64,000 nucleotides of DNA from G965229605 sp965229605 (GCA_965229605.1 OZ245892.1:868001-932000); one strand, 5' to 3'; numbered from the stretch's first letter, positions 9,378-19,084 are shown. Program-made: numbers and translations. The notes: generated from the letters alone by a model not told the origin.

Positions 9378-10688
9378 TTATCCTGTTCGCTTAAATCCAG
9401 AAGGGGCTTCTCCTCCACAAGCCCAGTTTAGCAGTTCCGCCAGATGGCATGTCGGCAAGCTTGCCTGATCCAGCTGCTTCATACAACCAAGGTTGCTCAT
9501 GGCTGCCATGACAGCCCCGGTTCTTTGTAACGAATCCTGTTTGCGCTTTTTAAGGGCATTGGCAATTTCGGGCTGAAGGATATTATAGACACCTGCCGAT
9601 CCGCAGCAAAGATGGGGTTCATCTGGAGTCTTCACCACGAAACCTGCCGCTTTCAAGAGTTCCTCGGGCTGAGTTCTGACTTTTTGTCCATGCTGAAGCG
9701 AGCAAGCCGGATGCCAGGCGACAGTGAGTCCATGATGCATCCCTTTTTCTTTAATTGGCAAAGGGCCGTAGCGGTCAATATAATCGCTGATATATTCTGA
9801 GAAATCTTGAGAAAGATGGCTGGTAAGGGCGGCCCCGGGATGATCAGGGAGTTGATGCGCATAATCTTTTAGCGTTGTGCCGCAGCCAGAGGCTGTGACG
9901 ACCAGGGCATCAAAAGGTGCGCGCATATGTGCTTTATGCAGGGCTGTTGCGGTTACTTGTGCCAACCTGTTGGCATGGTCCTCTTCTCCCAAGTGTTGTG
10001 GCAAGGCCCCGCAGCAATCCGTTTTAATGACCTCAACTTCGACTTCAAGGCGGTTAAGCAAATCAATCGCCGCCCGGTTGATCTGCGTTCCAATGACCTG
10101 TTGAGCGCAGCCTGGCAAAAGAGCAACCCGTCCTTTCGGTTTATGTTTGGGGGGCGAAAAGACTCCGGGACGGGCATTCGCATCAGGCGGAGAAATACGG
10201 TCAGGGATCATGGGTAAAATCCCGCGCAGCATCTTGATATCGAGCCGGGCCAGCATAGGCAGAACAGGTTTTGCCAGAAAGCCTGCGATCAAACTCAAAC
10301 GAAACAGGCGAGGGCGGGTTAACAGGCCTGCCAGAAACTTGCGCATCAGTTTTTCAATCAAGGGACGTGGATGTAACTGCGTAATGCGATTGCGGGCAAT
10401 TTCAACGAGATGCATATAATCGACACCTGCCGGGCAGGTCGTCATGCAGGACAAACAGGTCAGGCAGCGATCAATATGCGGCACAGTTGCGGCGGGTATC
10501 GCCTCTTGCTCCAGCATTTCCTTGATCATATAGATGCGTCCGCGCGGGCTGTCGCGCTCATCGCCCGTGAGCACATAGGTCGGGCAGGTTGCCGTGCAAA
10601 ACCCGCAATGCACGCATTTACGCAGAATTGAATCTGCTTCGCTGATAATTGGGTTTTCAAGCTGCTCTGGTGAGAAATGGGTTTGCAT
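9378..10688 (-). CDS. glcF: Glycolate oxidase iron-sulfur subunit
   Basis: A 436-residue protein with two N-terminal [4Fe-4S] motifs (CVHCGFCTATCPTY, residues ~25-38; CLTCLSCMTTCP, ~75-86) and two cysteine-rich CCG domains (TDCCGALPQH, HLCCGSAGVYN). This is the architecture of GlcF, which passes electrons from glycolate oxidation to the membrane quinone pool. The catalytic flavin subunits glcD and glcE normally sit next to it but are not found here: mdh follows, and a divergent mlaC-like gene precedes it. Confidence 0.9.
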   Translation of the reverse strand: MQTHFSPEQLENPIISEADSILRKCVHCGFCTATCPTYVLTGDERDSPRGRIYMIKEMLEQEAIPAATVPHIDRCLTCLSCMTTCPAGVDYMHLVEIARNRITQLHPRPLIEKLMRKFLAGLLTRPRLFRLSLIAGFLAKPVLPMLARLDIKMLRGILPMIPDRISPPDANARPGVFSPPKHKPKGRVALLPGCAQQVIGTQINRAAIDLLNRLEVEVEVIKTDCCGALPQHLGEEDHANRLAQVTATALHKAHMRAPFDALVVTASGCGTTLKDYAHQLPDHPGAALTSHLSQDFSEYISDYIDRYGPLPIKEKGMHHGLTVAWHPACSLQHGQKVRTQPEELLKAAGFVVKTPDEPHLCCGSAGVYNILQPEIANALKKRKQDSLQRTGAVMAAMSNLGCMKQLDQASLPTCHLAELLNWACGGEAPSGFKRTG

Positions 10689-10854
10689 GGCAGATTTTTA
10701 GCGATAATTTTGGCTCTATGTGAAGAATTTGCTGCCTATATTTTCAGCATTTTTGACCTTGAATCGCAAGCCGATTTGTTTAAATAAGTCTAGGGTCAGG
10801 ACTCATAAGGCAGGTTTGGCTGTTTGTGATCAGAAGCGAGGACAAGGAGCAGGA

Positions 10855-11493
10855 ATGAAAATTTTATCCCGATCAACGGTAAAATTACCTATATTCTATA
10901 TGCTTGTTATGTTGCTGGCTTTCACAGGTTTGTTGGGTTCTGCAGCAAGTTTTTCAGCCCTTGCTGCCGAGACAGATCAAGAAGTCTATATCAAGGGCCT
11001 TGTTGGGCAAGCCCAGCCGCTTTTAAGCGCAGATATCAGTGACGAGGAACGGCAGCAGGCTTTTCAACAGTTGGTGGAGGAGAATTTTGACTTTATTACG
11101 CTTGCCCGTTTCGCGCTTGGACGCACGGCGCGCCAGGCTGATCCTGAGGATATCCGGGTTTATGCGGAGAAGCTGAAAACCTATAGCATGTTGGTTAATT
11201 CAAAGCGGATAAGTGACCTTCCGGGGTCTTCCATCACTCTGGGAGAGGCCCGTCCGGTTGGGCGCAGTGATGTTCTGGTTTCTTCAACCTTTACCCCGCG
11301 CGATGGAGGCAAGGGGGTGCTGGTTGACTGGCGGGTGCGTGGAGAAGAAGGCAATTTCCTGATAGCGGACATTGTGATTGAGGGGGTGAGCATGGCCCAG
11401 ACTTTGCGCGATGAGGTCCGGTCTGTTGTCGGGCGAGAGGGGCTTTCGGGTCTGATTGAGAAGCTTGACCAGAAAATCCAGAGTTTGAGATAA
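10855..11493 (+). CDS. MlaC/Ttg2D-family phospholipid-binding periplasmic protein
   Basis: A 212-residue secreted protein. The first ~40 residues contain a positively charged start, a long hydrophobic stretch and an AAAET-type cleavage region (SALAAETDQEV), so a Sec signal peptide is likely. The mature part has the toluene-tolerance/MlaC fold signature: EENFDFITLARFALGR in the middle and VDWRVR...DIVIEGVSMAQTLRDEV near the end. MlaC proteins shuttle phospholipids between the outer membrane and an inner-membrane MCE transporter. No mlaABDEF gene is nearby. The ATG at 10855 follows AAGGAG; upstream in-frame starts lack a ribosome site and would spoil the signal peptide. Confidence 0.85.
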   Translation: MKILSRSTVKLPIFYMLVMLLAFTGLLGSAASFSALAAETDQEVYIKGLVGQAQPLLSADISDEERQQAFQQLVEENFDFITLARFALGRTARQADPEDIRVYAEKLKTYSMLVNSKRISDLPGSSITLGEARPVGRSDVLVSSTFTPRDGGKGVLVDWRVRGEEGNFLIADIVIEGVSMAQTLRDEVRSVVGREGLSGLIEKLDQKIQSLR

Positions 11494-11499
11494 CAGGCC

Positions 11500-12610
11500 A
11501 TGTCTGCTGAAATTGAGCATTTATCGCAGCAAATAGAGCAAAGTCTGTCTTTGCTGAGGAGGCATCTTTGACTGGGAGGTTCTTCAAAAGCGGCGTGATG
11601 AGTTAAAGCAGCTTTGTGCGGCGAGTGACTTATGGGATAATGCCGAAAAGGCGCAGGGTCTGTTGCGCGAGTTGGCCCGCATTGAGCAGAAGCTGACCAG
11701 CGTTGAAAAAATTGAGCAGGAATTTAGCGATCAGCGTGCTTTATTTTCGATGGCCAGCGAGGAGGGGGATAGCGATCTGATCGCAGAGTGCCAGCAGGTT
11801 ATGGCGGGTCTGGTTACAGAGACCTCCCGGCTTCAGCTTGAATCGATGTTGTCTGGGGAAGCTGACGCCAATGATTCTTTTCTTGAGGTCCATTCGGGGG
11901 CAGGCGGGACTGAGTCGCAGGACTGGGCTTCTATGTTGCGTCGCATGTATATGCGCTGGGCCGAGCGTGCGGGGCATAAAGTCGAAATCCTGGAGGAAAG
12001 TGAAGGGGAGGAGGCCGGGATAAAATCTTCGACCTTGCGGATCAAGGGGGATCACGCTTATGGCTGGCTCAAGACCGAGCAAGGGGTGCATCGGCTGGTG
12101 CGCATTTCTCCGTTTGATTCGAATGCCCGGCGTCATACCAGCTTTGCATCGGTCACGGTTTATCCTGAAGTTGATGACGAGATCGAGATTGATATTCAGG
12201 ACAAGGACTTGCGGATTGATAAATATCGGGCTTCCGGGGCTGGCGGTCAGCATGTGAACAAGACGGATTCGGCGGTGCGGATTACCCATCTGCCGAGCGG
12301 GATAGTTGTTCAGTGTCAGAGTGATCGTTCACAGCACCGCAACCGGGCCGAGGCTTTTCGCATGCTCAAGGCCCGTTTGTATGAACAGGCATTGAAGGCG
12401 CAGGAAGATGCTGCCGCTGCCGAGCACGAGGCCAAAAGTGATATTGGCTGGGGCCATCAAATTCGCTCTTATGTGTTGCAGCCTTATCAGTTGGTCAAGG
12501 ATTTGCGCACCGGGATTGAGAACACCAACCCGCAGGCGGTGCTTGATGGCGATATAGACGGATTTTTGGAAACCGCTCTTGCTGCCCGGGTTATGGGCCA
12601 AAGAAAGTAG
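11500..12610 (+). CDS. prfB: Peptide chain release factor 2, made by programmed +1 frameshift
   Basis: RF2 recognises UGA and UAA stop codons and triggers peptide release. The zero frame reads 23 codons from the ATG at 11500 and stops at a TGA (11569-11571). Skipping one base joins it to the frame running from GAC at 11570 to 12610, giving a normal RF2 of about 369 residues. The tripeptide SPF (RISPFDSNARRH) that reads the stop codon and the catalytic GGQ (GAGGQHVNKTDSAVR) are intact. Its coding segments are 11500-11568 and 11570-12610. The start lies 7 bases after the mlaC-like gene. The stop in the leader is autoregulatory: low RF2 favours the shift. Confidence 0.96.
11557..11572 (+). promoter_or_regulatory. 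prfB programmed frameshift site
   Basis: AGGAGG (11557-11562), a three-base spacer, then CTT TGA C (11566-11572). This is the arrangement of the classic RF2 site: an internal Shine-Dalgarno-like element 3 bases before the slippery CUU and a UGA followed by C, a poor termination context. Confidence 0.96.
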
Positions 12611-12621
12611 AGGAGAAGACG

Positions 12622-13185
12622 ATGACAGCAGATTTGCTTCCCGAAGGCTGGGAGAAAGAAGTTCTTTCATTCTGGTTTGAGGAACTGACGACAAAGGACT
12701 GGTTTTCATCAACACCGGAATTGGACCAGCGCATTCAGGCAAAATTCAGCGGGTTTTTATCGGCTTTGCGGGCAGATGTGCCGGAGGCGGCCTATAAAGA
12801 TGCAACGATGGCCCTGGCGGCAATTCTTGTGCTTGATCAGCTCTCGCGCAATATCTTTCGCGCAAAGGCCGAGGCTTTTGCCGGAGATGCACAGGCGGTA
12901 AAACTGACTCTGAACGGGATTGAGCGGGGACTGGATCAGGAGATTCCAGTCAATCGCCGCAATTTTTTCTATATGCCTTTGATGCATTCTGAAAATCTGG
13001 ATCATCAAAAGACCAGTCTTGAGCTGTTCAGGCAGTATTTTCCGGAGTCGGTTAAATGGGCGGTTGATCATCATGATGTGATTGAACGTTTTGGACGGTT
13101 TCCGCATCGCAATGCAGTCCTTGGTCGTGCGACAACCCCTGAGGAGGAAGAATTTCTAAAAACGGCCAACCGCTATGGCCAGTAA
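12622..13185 (+). CDS. DUF924 family protein
   Basis: A 187-residue protein of the DUF924 (TPR-like helical) family. It shows the characteristic EVLSFWFEE start, the AAILVLDQLSRNIFR core, the FYMPLMHSENLDHQ segment and the RFGRFPHRNAVLGR histidine/arginine-rich end. Members are widespread in proteobacteria and have no established function. It starts 11 bases after the prfB stop with AGGAGA in front, so it is probably cotranscribed with prfB. Confidence 0.9.
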   Translation: MTADLLPEGWEKEVLSFWFEELTTKDWFSSTPELDQRIQAKFSGFLSALRADVPEAAYKDATMALAAILVLDQLSRNIFRAKAEAFAGDAQAVKLTLNGIERGLDQEIPVNRRNFFYMPLMHSENLDHQKTSLELFRQYFPESVKWAVDHHDVIERFGRFPHRNAVLGRATTPEEEEFLKTANRYGQ

Positions 13186-13229
13186 CCTTCTTCCAAAATT
13201 AAGAGAAACCAGCATCAAGAAAAAAGCCC

Positions 13230-13766
13230 TCAAAAAAAAGGAAGCGGGGTTTTATGCATTTTCTCTTCTGCCGCCAAACTGTCTAACTGCGCCGTCAGAG
13301 GCTTCTGGTGGAGCGGGCAGATAAAATCTGGCATAATTTCGCCAAGCGGTTCCAGCACAAATCGCCGTTCAGCATAGCGGTTATGCGGGATGGTGAGGTC
13401 AGGATGGTTAAAAATTTCCTGTCCATAAAAAATGATATCAAGGTCAATCGGGCGCGGTCCAAATCGCGGGCCGGGAGTCCGTCCCAGTAATTTCTCGATA
13501 TCTTTCAGTGCCTTTAAAAGGCTTAAAGGCGGCAAGTGTGTATAGCCATTAAGGGCCATATTGATAAATCTTGGCTGGTCTTCAACATACATGGGGTCGG
13601 TTTCATACAGGCTGGAGCATTTTACGTCCTCCAGCACATCGGCCAGATGCTGGATTGCTTGCTGGAGAATAGAAACCCGGTCTCCCATATTGCTTCCCAG
13701 AGCCAGGGCAACAAACTGCCGGTTATCAGGCGGCGGGCGCAGATGGTCCTGATCGATTTTATTCAT
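13230..13766 (-). CDS. folK: 6-hydroxymethyl-7,8-dihydropterin pyrophosphokinase
   Basis: 178 residues. Transfers pyrophosphate from ATP to 6-hydroxymethyl-dihydropterin in folate synthesis. The HPPK motifs are ALGSNMGDR near residue 28, YETDPMYVEDQPRFINMAL, and the signature GPRPIDLDIIFYG with metal-binding aspartates. The ~17-residue polar N-terminal extension is a little longer than usual. It lies just downstream of the amidase gene on the same strand. No other fol genes are nearby. Confidence 0.94.
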   Translation of the reverse strand: MNKIDQDHLRPPPDNRQFVALALGSNMGDRVSILQQAIQHLADVLEDVKCSSLYETDPMYVEDQPRFINMALNGYTHLPPLSLLKALKDIEKLLGRTPGPRFGPRPIDLDIIFYGQEIFNHPDLTIPHNRYAERRFVLEPLGEIMPDFICPLHQKPLTAQLDSLAAEEKMHKTPLPFF

Positions 13767-13783
13767 TATTTTCCTTATTTCCC

Positions 13784-14623
13784 TTAAGGATAGGTGAGGC
13801 GATCATGATGGACGGCTGGAATCCGCTGGCGGGTTTGCTCGATAAGGGAAGGGTCAATATCTGCATAGACCGGGCCAGCCCCGGTTCCTCCATCAGCCAG
13901 CACCCGTCCCCAGGGGTCTACCACCAGCGAATGCCCATAGGTTTGTCGGCCATCGGCATGAGAGCCACTTTGCGCAGCCGCAAAAATAAAGGCACTATTT
14001 TCAATCGCCCGTGCGCGGATAAGCGTGTGCCAATGGGCTTGGCCGCTGGTCTGGGTAAAGGCGGCTGGAATAGCGATCATTCCGGCCCCGGCCTGAACCA
14101 GCTTGCGAAAGAGAATGGGAAAGCGGACATCATAGCAAATCGTCATCCCGATCTTGCCAAAAGAGGTCGGGGCAAGGGCCAGTACCTCGCCAGCCATAAA
14201 ACTGTCGCTTTCGCGATAGGTCTCGCCGCCACTCAGGTTGACATCGAACAGATGAATCTTGTCATAGCGGGTGATAATTTCGCCCTCAGGGTCAATCATC
14301 AGGCTACGATTAACCGCTTTGGGTGCAGTTTGATCAGAAACAGTCGCCTGCAATGCCAGCGATCCGATATGCAGATAAATACTATATTGTGCTGCCAGCT
14401 GCTGCATGGCCGCTAAAAATGGGTCTGTTTCTTCCGATCTGATTTTTTCAAACAGTCGAGGGCGGCGGCACTCCACCAGATTGGCGACTTCAGGCAGAAA
14501 AATGATGCCCGCACCCTCTTGCGCCGCTGTTTTAATAAAAGGCGCAAATAAAGCCACATTCGCAGCCTGATCATCCTGACCGCAGGCTTGAATCAAGGCA
14601 ACGCGAAACAATGAATCGGACAT
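13784..14623 (-). CDS. Nitrilase-family amidohydrolase (Nit1/deaminated glutathione amidase-like)
   Basis: A 279-residue carbon-nitrogen hydrolase. The Glu-Lys-Cys triad is visible in IFLPEVANL (Glu ~44), RYDKIHLFDVNL (Lys ~123) and MTICYDVRFPILFR (Cys ~163). The YDKIHLFDV signature and a neighbouring glutaredoxin gene favour the Nit1 group, which repairs deaminated glutathione. The substrate is inferred, not proven. It is the middle gene of a minus-strand run with grxC upstream and folK downstream. Confidence 0.88.
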   Translation of the reverse strand: MSDSLFRVALIQACGQDDQAANVALFAPFIKTAAQEGAGIIFLPEVANLVECRRPRLFEKIRSEETDPFLAAMQQLAAQYSIYLHIGSLALQATVSDQTAPKAVNRSLMIDPEGEIITRYDKIHLFDVNLSGGETYRESDSFMAGEVLALAPTSFGKIGMTICYDVRFPILFRKLVQAGAGMIAIPAAFTQTSGQAHWHTLIRARAIENSAFIFAAAQSGSHADGRQTYGHSLVVDPWGRVLADGGTGAGPVYADIDPSLIEQTRQRIPAVHHDRLTYP

Positions 14624-14647
14624 AGGGAAGAATATCAGCGGGAAATA

Positions 14648-14947
14648 TCAGTGCGGCGTTTCATCGCCATTCAGCAAATTCATAAAACGGCCATTGCCAA
14701 GAGACTCAATCAAGTCATCACAGCCCCCGATATGAGTGCCATTGACAAAAATCTGCGGCACGGTGCGCTGACCATTGGCCCGTTCAAGCATCTCTTCATT
14801 GCGCCCGGATTCGGCCCAAATATCATAGGTTGTTAACGGATGGCCCAAAGGCTCCAGCAAAGAGAAAGCATGGGCGCAAAAGCCGCATAAAGGACGGTGA
14901 TAAATCTCGATAACCGGCGAATCAGCCTGCGTTGAATCAGAGGACAT
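14648..14947 (-). CDS. grxC: Glutaredoxin 3-type
   Basis: A 99-residue thioredoxin-fold protein that reduces disulfides with glutathione. The active site is CGFC (residues ~21-24) instead of the usual CPYC/CPFC, but both cysteines are kept. The TVPQIFVNGTHIGGCDDL stretch supplies the cis-proline and glutathione-binding part. It is 24 bases upstream of the nitrilase-family gene on the same strand, which supports a shared role in thiol metabolism. Confidence 0.92.
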   Translation of the reverse strand: MSSDSTQADSPVIEIYHRPLCGFCAHAFSLLEPLGHPLTTYDIWAESGRNEEMLERANGQRTVPQIFVNGTHIGGCDDLIESLGNGRFMNLLNGDETPH

Positions 14948-14979
14948 ATATATTTTCCTTGTGACGGTGCGCTGTAAAT

Positions 14980-16299
14980 TTAACCGTTGGCAGCCCGTTT
15001 ATTAAACCGGCCCGTCGAGATCAGTCGATCAGGGGCTGGAGGCATGGGCGCACTCAACAAGGCAGGATCAATGCTATCCATGCGTGGTAAATTCAACCGC
15101 TCCCATATCTGGTCCAGCGCTTCGACCAGGGCATCAATCTTGGCTGCATCATGGTTGGGGCTCGGCGTCAGCCGCAAACGTTCCGTCTTGACCGGAACCG
15201 TCGGATAATTGATCGGCTGCACATAGATTGAAAATTCATCGAGCAACAGATCGCTGGCTGTTCGGCATTTGACCGCCTCACCAATCAGAAGCGGGACAAT
15301 ATGGCATTGACTGTTCATCACCGGAAGATTGCGGGCCAGCAATGAATCTTTCAAATTTTGTGCGGCTTGCTGATGGCGGGTGCGCAACTCTTTCCCTTCA
15401 CTGCCGGACAAAATATCAATAGATTTCAAGGCCCCGGCGGCGACATAAGGGGGCAGGGCGGTTGAAAAAATAAAGGCATTGCCATAAGAGCGCACAAAAT
15501 CACACAGCCGGGTTGATCCGGCGATATAGCCGCCGATCACGCCAATGGCCTTTGCCAGGGTGCCCTGAATAAGGTCAATTTCATCTGAAAGCCCTTGCGC
15601 CTCTGCAATACCGGCCCCGGTCGGTCCATACATGCCAACCGCATGAACTTCGTCAAGATAGGTCAAAGCCCCGTGTGTCTTTGCCAGCTCAATGAACTCG
15701 GCCAGCAGCCCCAGATCCCCGTCCATGGAATAGACCGATTCAAAGGCGATCACTTTCGGGGTTGAGGGCGATTCACTTTTCAGCATCCAGGCCAGATGAT
15801 CAGGATCGTTATGGCGAAAGACATGTTTGCGGGCTTTGCCCTGTTTGATGCCTTCGATCATGGAGTTATGGTTAAGCGAATCCGAATAGATGGTCATGCC
15901 TTCGATGCCGCGCCCAAGAGCTTGCAGGCTGGTCAGATTGGCGACATAGCCCGAATTAAACAAAAGTGCGGCAGGCTTTTGATGGAATTCTGCCAGTCTT
16001 TTTTCAAGATCAGCATGCAGCACATTGGTGCCAGAAATATTGCGGGTGCCGCCAGCCCCCGCACCCTGTTCTGACAAGATACGCTGCATTTCGGCGACAA
16101 CCTGCGGATTCTGGCCCATGCCCAGATAATCGTTGGAGCACCAGACTGTCACATCATGCAGCGTTCCATCTTCTTTGCGGCGTAATTTCGCTGTCGGAAA
16201 ATTGCCTGCTTCACGTTTGATCTCGGCAAAAATCCGATAATTTCCATTATCTTTCAGCTGGTTGAGTCTGGCCTGAAAGCATGCATCATAGTCAAACAT
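14980..16299 (-). CDS. hemA: 5-aminolevulinate synthase
   Basis: A 439-residue PLP enzyme that condenses glycine with succinyl-CoA, the first step of haem synthesis by the C4 (Shemin) route typical of alphaproteobacteria. It has VWCSNDYLGMGQNP near the N-terminus, the cofactor aspartate segment YLDEVHAVGMYGPTG and the Schiff-base lysine in GTLAKAIGVIGGY (residues ~246-258). An AGGGTG site precedes the ATG. The use of succinyl-CoA links it metabolically to the sucCD genes in this window. Confidence 0.96.
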   Translation of the reverse strand: MFDYDACFQARLNQLKDNGNYRIFAEIKREAGNFPTAKLRRKEDGTLHDVTVWCSNDYLGMGQNPQVVAEMQRILSEQGAGAGGTRNISGTNVLHADLEKRLAEFHQKPAALLFNSGYVANLTSLQALGRGIEGMTIYSDSLNHNSMIEGIKQGKARKHVFRHNDPDHLAWMLKSESPSTPKVIAFESVYSMDGDLGLLAEFIELAKTHGALTYLDEVHAVGMYGPTGAGIAEAQGLSDEIDLIQGTLAKAIGVIGGYIAGSTRLCDFVRSYGNAFIFSTALPPYVAAGALKSIDILSGSEGKELRTRHQQAAQNLKDSLLARNLPVMNSQCHIVPLLIGEAVKCRTASDLLLDEFSIYVQPINYPTVPVKTERLRLTPSPNHDAAKIDALVEALDQIWERLNLPRMDSIDPALLSAPMPPAPDRLISTGRFNKRAANG

Positions 16300-16419
16300 T
16301 TTGCCATCACCCTGCTAGGCGGTTGAGCGCATAAGCTGCTTATATAATCGCCTATAATATAAAAGCGAGAGGGTTGAAAGTCCTACCTGAAAGTCTCAAC
16401 TGCCTGAAAGCCCTACCTG

Positions 16420-18984
16420 TCAGGGAGCATTTTTGCGTCGATATTGCAAAAAGGCGATGAGGAGGAAAAGCGACAGGGCTGGAATATAGAATATTTCTTT
16501 AGGCATTCTGTCTGCGGGTTGTTCGATTTTTGTGATGGTCCAGTCGAAGTCGATTCCCTGTTTTTCGGCTGCACCGGCAAAGGTCAGGGAATCAACGATC
16601 ATGTTTTTTCCGTCTTCGCTCGGGATGACTTCCAGTCCGGCTGATTCTGAGAGCCGTGTTTCGCCGTCGCGTCCTGCGGGTCCGAGTGGCAGCATAAAGG
16701 TGGAGGAAAGATAGGTCCCGTCCAGGGTTTCGCCTTCGATAGCCAGCCGGATGGAGGCGTTATCGGGGGCATTTTCGGCGATTTCTATTATTTGAGTAGC
16801 CGCAATATCTTGATAGGGCGGAGAGACCCGGTCCAGCAAAAACCCGGGCCGGAACAAGACCAGCGCAATCAGCACCAGAGCCAGTGATTCCCAGAGCCGA
16901 CTTTTGGTCAAGAAATAGCCCATAGTCCCGGCGGCAAAAATCAGCATTGCTACGAGTGCAAAGAAGAAGACAAAGATGGCTTGTAGCCAGCCGACATTGA
17001 TCAGCAGCAGGTCGGTATTGAAGATAAACAGGAACGGCAGCAGGGCGGTGCGGATTGAATAGAAAAAGGCGGTAAAGCCGGTGCGCATGGGGTCTGCGCC
17101 GGAAATAGCAGCGGCGGCAAAACTGGCCAGGCCAACAGGCGGCGTGACATCAGCCATAATACCGAAGTAAAAGACGAACATATGGACGGCAACAAGCGGC
17201 ACAATCAGGCCATTTTGTTGGCCCAACTCAACCACCACACTGGCCATCAACGAAGACACCACAATATAGTTTGCGGTTGTCGGCAGGCCCATTCCGAGGA
17301 TGATTGAGATAATGGCAACAAAAATCAGCATCAGCAGCAAATGACCGCCAGATAAAAATTCAACAAATTCTGCCATCACCTGACCAACACCGGTGAGCGT
17401 GACTGCGCCGACAATAATCCCGGCAACGCCCATGGCACAGGCCAGCCCGATCATATTGCGGGCCCCGGTGACCATACCGGTCATGATATCGCCGATCCCT
17501 TGCTGGAACGCCAGTTTGATCGTATCTTGTCCGCGAAAGAACTGTTTCAGGGGATTTTGCGTCAACAGGATGAACAGCATAAAGACGGTTGACCAGAAAG
17601 CCGATTGCCCGGCTGATTGCCGCTCGACCATCAAGAGATACATCAGCACCAGAATCGGCAGGATATAATGGGCCCCGGTTTTAAAGATTTCTCTGGCCCG
17701 GGGGAGGTCCTCCATTGATTCCATGGACTGGCTGAGGTCAGGCCTTTGTGCAGCCCACCAGACGGCTGCCACATAGATAACCAGCAGCATTGCAATCAAT
17801 ATATAGCTTGCAGCGGGGCCAACCAGGTCTTTTAGCGTATCGGCCACCACGCCGGTGAGCCATAGAACCACCCCGCCAATGATAATCCCGCTAAGGATAG
17901 CGGTGCTGGCACTGAGCATGACGACAAGCGGATGCGCCTTGCTGGTTCCGCGCATGCCTGATTTCAAGGCTTCCAGATGCACGATATAGACCAGCGCGAT
18001 ATAGGAGATCGCGGCGGGAACGATGGCTGTTTTGACGACCTCGACATAGGAAATCCCGACATATTCTGTCATGAGGAAGGCGACTGCGCCCATGACGGGC
18101 GGGGTGAGGACTCCGTTGATGGAGGAAGAGACCTCGACGGCACCGGCTTTGGCAGGGGTAAAGCCGACTTTTTTCATTAAAGGGATGGTGAAGGTGCCGG
18201 TTGTGACGACATTGGCGATGGAGGAGCCCGAGATCAGCCCGGTTGCGGCAGAGGCGACGACGGCGGCTTTTGCGGGTCCTCCGCTGAGATGGCCCAGGGC
18301 TGCAAAGGCGAGTTTCAGGAAGTAGTTTCCGGCTCCGGCCTGATTGAGCAAGGCCCCGTAGAGGACAAAGAGGAACACAAAACCGGACGAGACTCCAAGG
18401 GCGACCCCGAAGACTCCTTCGGTTGTCAGCCACATATGGGACATGGCCTTTTCGATGCTGGCCCCTTTCCAGCGCACGACATCTGGCAGCCCGTCCCAGG
18501 AGCCAAAAAAGACATAAGAGAGGAAAAAGGCGGCGACCAGCATCAACGGCAGGCCAAGAGATCGACGTGCTGCTTCCATCAAGAAAGCGATGCCGATGAC
18601 GGCAAGCACAATATCGGTTGTATTGGGTGCGCCGGAGCGTTCAGCCAGCGCGCTGTAGAAGACGGAGATATAAGCCGCACAGGCTGCGGCGATCAGCCCG
18701 AACGCCCAGTCCTGGAGCGGGATATAATGGCGCGGGCTTGATTTTAAAGTTGGAAAGGCGACGAAGGCGAGGAAGACGGCAAAGGCCAGATGAATGGCCC
18801 GGGTCTGGGTATCGTTCCACACCCCGATTCCCAGTTCAAAGGGCAGGGGAGAGGCAATCCATAGCTGAAAGAGGGCCCAGACAAGCGGCAGAATAAACAG
18901 CAAATTGCGGGAGAACGCACCGTGCGGAGCCCGCCCGCCGGTATCGCTTTCGGCCACCATTTTCTGGACATTTGTATCAGCCAT
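16420..18984 (-). CDS. TRAP transporter fused permease (4TM/12TM) with C-terminal DUF3394-type domain
   Basis: 854 residues, a fusion of the small (DctQ-like) and large (DctM-like) TRAP membrane subunits, with about 18 hydrophobic segments. The DctM part shows the repeated glycine-rich helices typical of the family (for example GLISGSSIANVVTTG and LGMGLPTTANYIVVS). The last ~150 residues form a mostly hydrophilic region after the transport core plus one terminal helix, like DUF3394 found on TAXI-linked TRAP permeases. It follows the TAXI receptor gene on the same strand, so the two make one sodium-driven organic anion importer of unknown substrate. Confidence 0.93.
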   Translation of the reverse strand: MADTNVQKMVAESDTGGRAPHGAFSRNLLFILPLVWALFQLWIASPLPFELGIGVWNDTQTRAIHLAFAVFLAFVAFPTLKSSPRHYIPLQDWAFGLIAAACAAYISVFYSALAERSGAPNTTDIVLAVIGIAFLMEAARRSLGLPLMLVAAFFLSYVFFGSWDGLPDVVRWKGASIEKAMSHMWLTTEGVFGVALGVSSGFVFLFVLYGALLNQAGAGNYFLKLAFAALGHLSGGPAKAAVVASAATGLISGSSIANVVTTGTFTIPLMKKVGFTPAKAGAVEVSSSINGVLTPPVMGAVAFLMTEYVGISYVEVVKTAIVPAAISYIALVYIVHLEALKSGMRGTSKAHPLVVMLSASTAILSGIIIGGVVLWLTGVVADTLKDLVGPAASYILIAMLLVIYVAAVWWAAQRPDLSQSMESMEDLPRAREIFKTGAHYILPILVLMYLLMVERQSAGQSAFWSTVFMLFILLTQNPLKQFFRGQDTIKLAFQQGIGDIMTGMVTGARNMIGLACAMGVAGIIVGAVTLTGVGQVMAEFVEFLSGGHLLLMLIFVAIISIILGMGLPTTANYIVVSSLMASVVVELGQQNGLIVPLVAVHMFVFYFGIMADVTPPVGLASFAAAAISGADPMRTGFTAFFYSIRTALLPFLFIFNTDLLLINVGWLQAIFVFFFALVAMLIFAAGTMGYFLTKSRLWESLALVLIALVLFRPGFLLDRVSPPYQDIAATQIIEIAENAPDNASIRLAIEGETLDGTYLSSTFMLPLGPAGRDGETRLSESAGLEVIPSEDGKNMIVDSLTFAGAAEKQGIDFDWTITKIEQPADRMPKEIFYIPALSLFLLIAFLQYRRKNAP

Positions 18985-19024
18985 AGCCCATGCCTTATTT
19001 AAATAAGAAAAGCTTTAAACCAGA

Positions 19025-19058
19025 AAAGCTGCCCTCTTTATGAAAAGAGGACAGCTTT
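19025..19058 (-). terminator. Intercistronic hairpin between the TAXI receptor and TRAP permease
   Basis: A 15-bp stem with one mismatch and a four-base loop (AAAGCTG...CAGCTTT) lies just after the receptor gene. No long T-run follows on the minus strand. It may protect or partly terminate the receptor mRNA, favouring receptor over permease. Confidence 0.7.
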
Positions 19059-19084
19059 CCGATAAATAAACCAGATACTAAAGA

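Noticed and set aside
11500..11571. Possible selenocysteine or nonsense mutation at the prfB TGA
   Set aside because: The codon after TGA is not in the productive frame. The internal Shine-Dalgarno-like element and CTTTGAC are the known frameshift signal.
16289..18741. Several 90-260-codon frames opposite hemA and the TRAP permease
   Set aside because: They are shadows of well-identified genes, with low-complexity translations.
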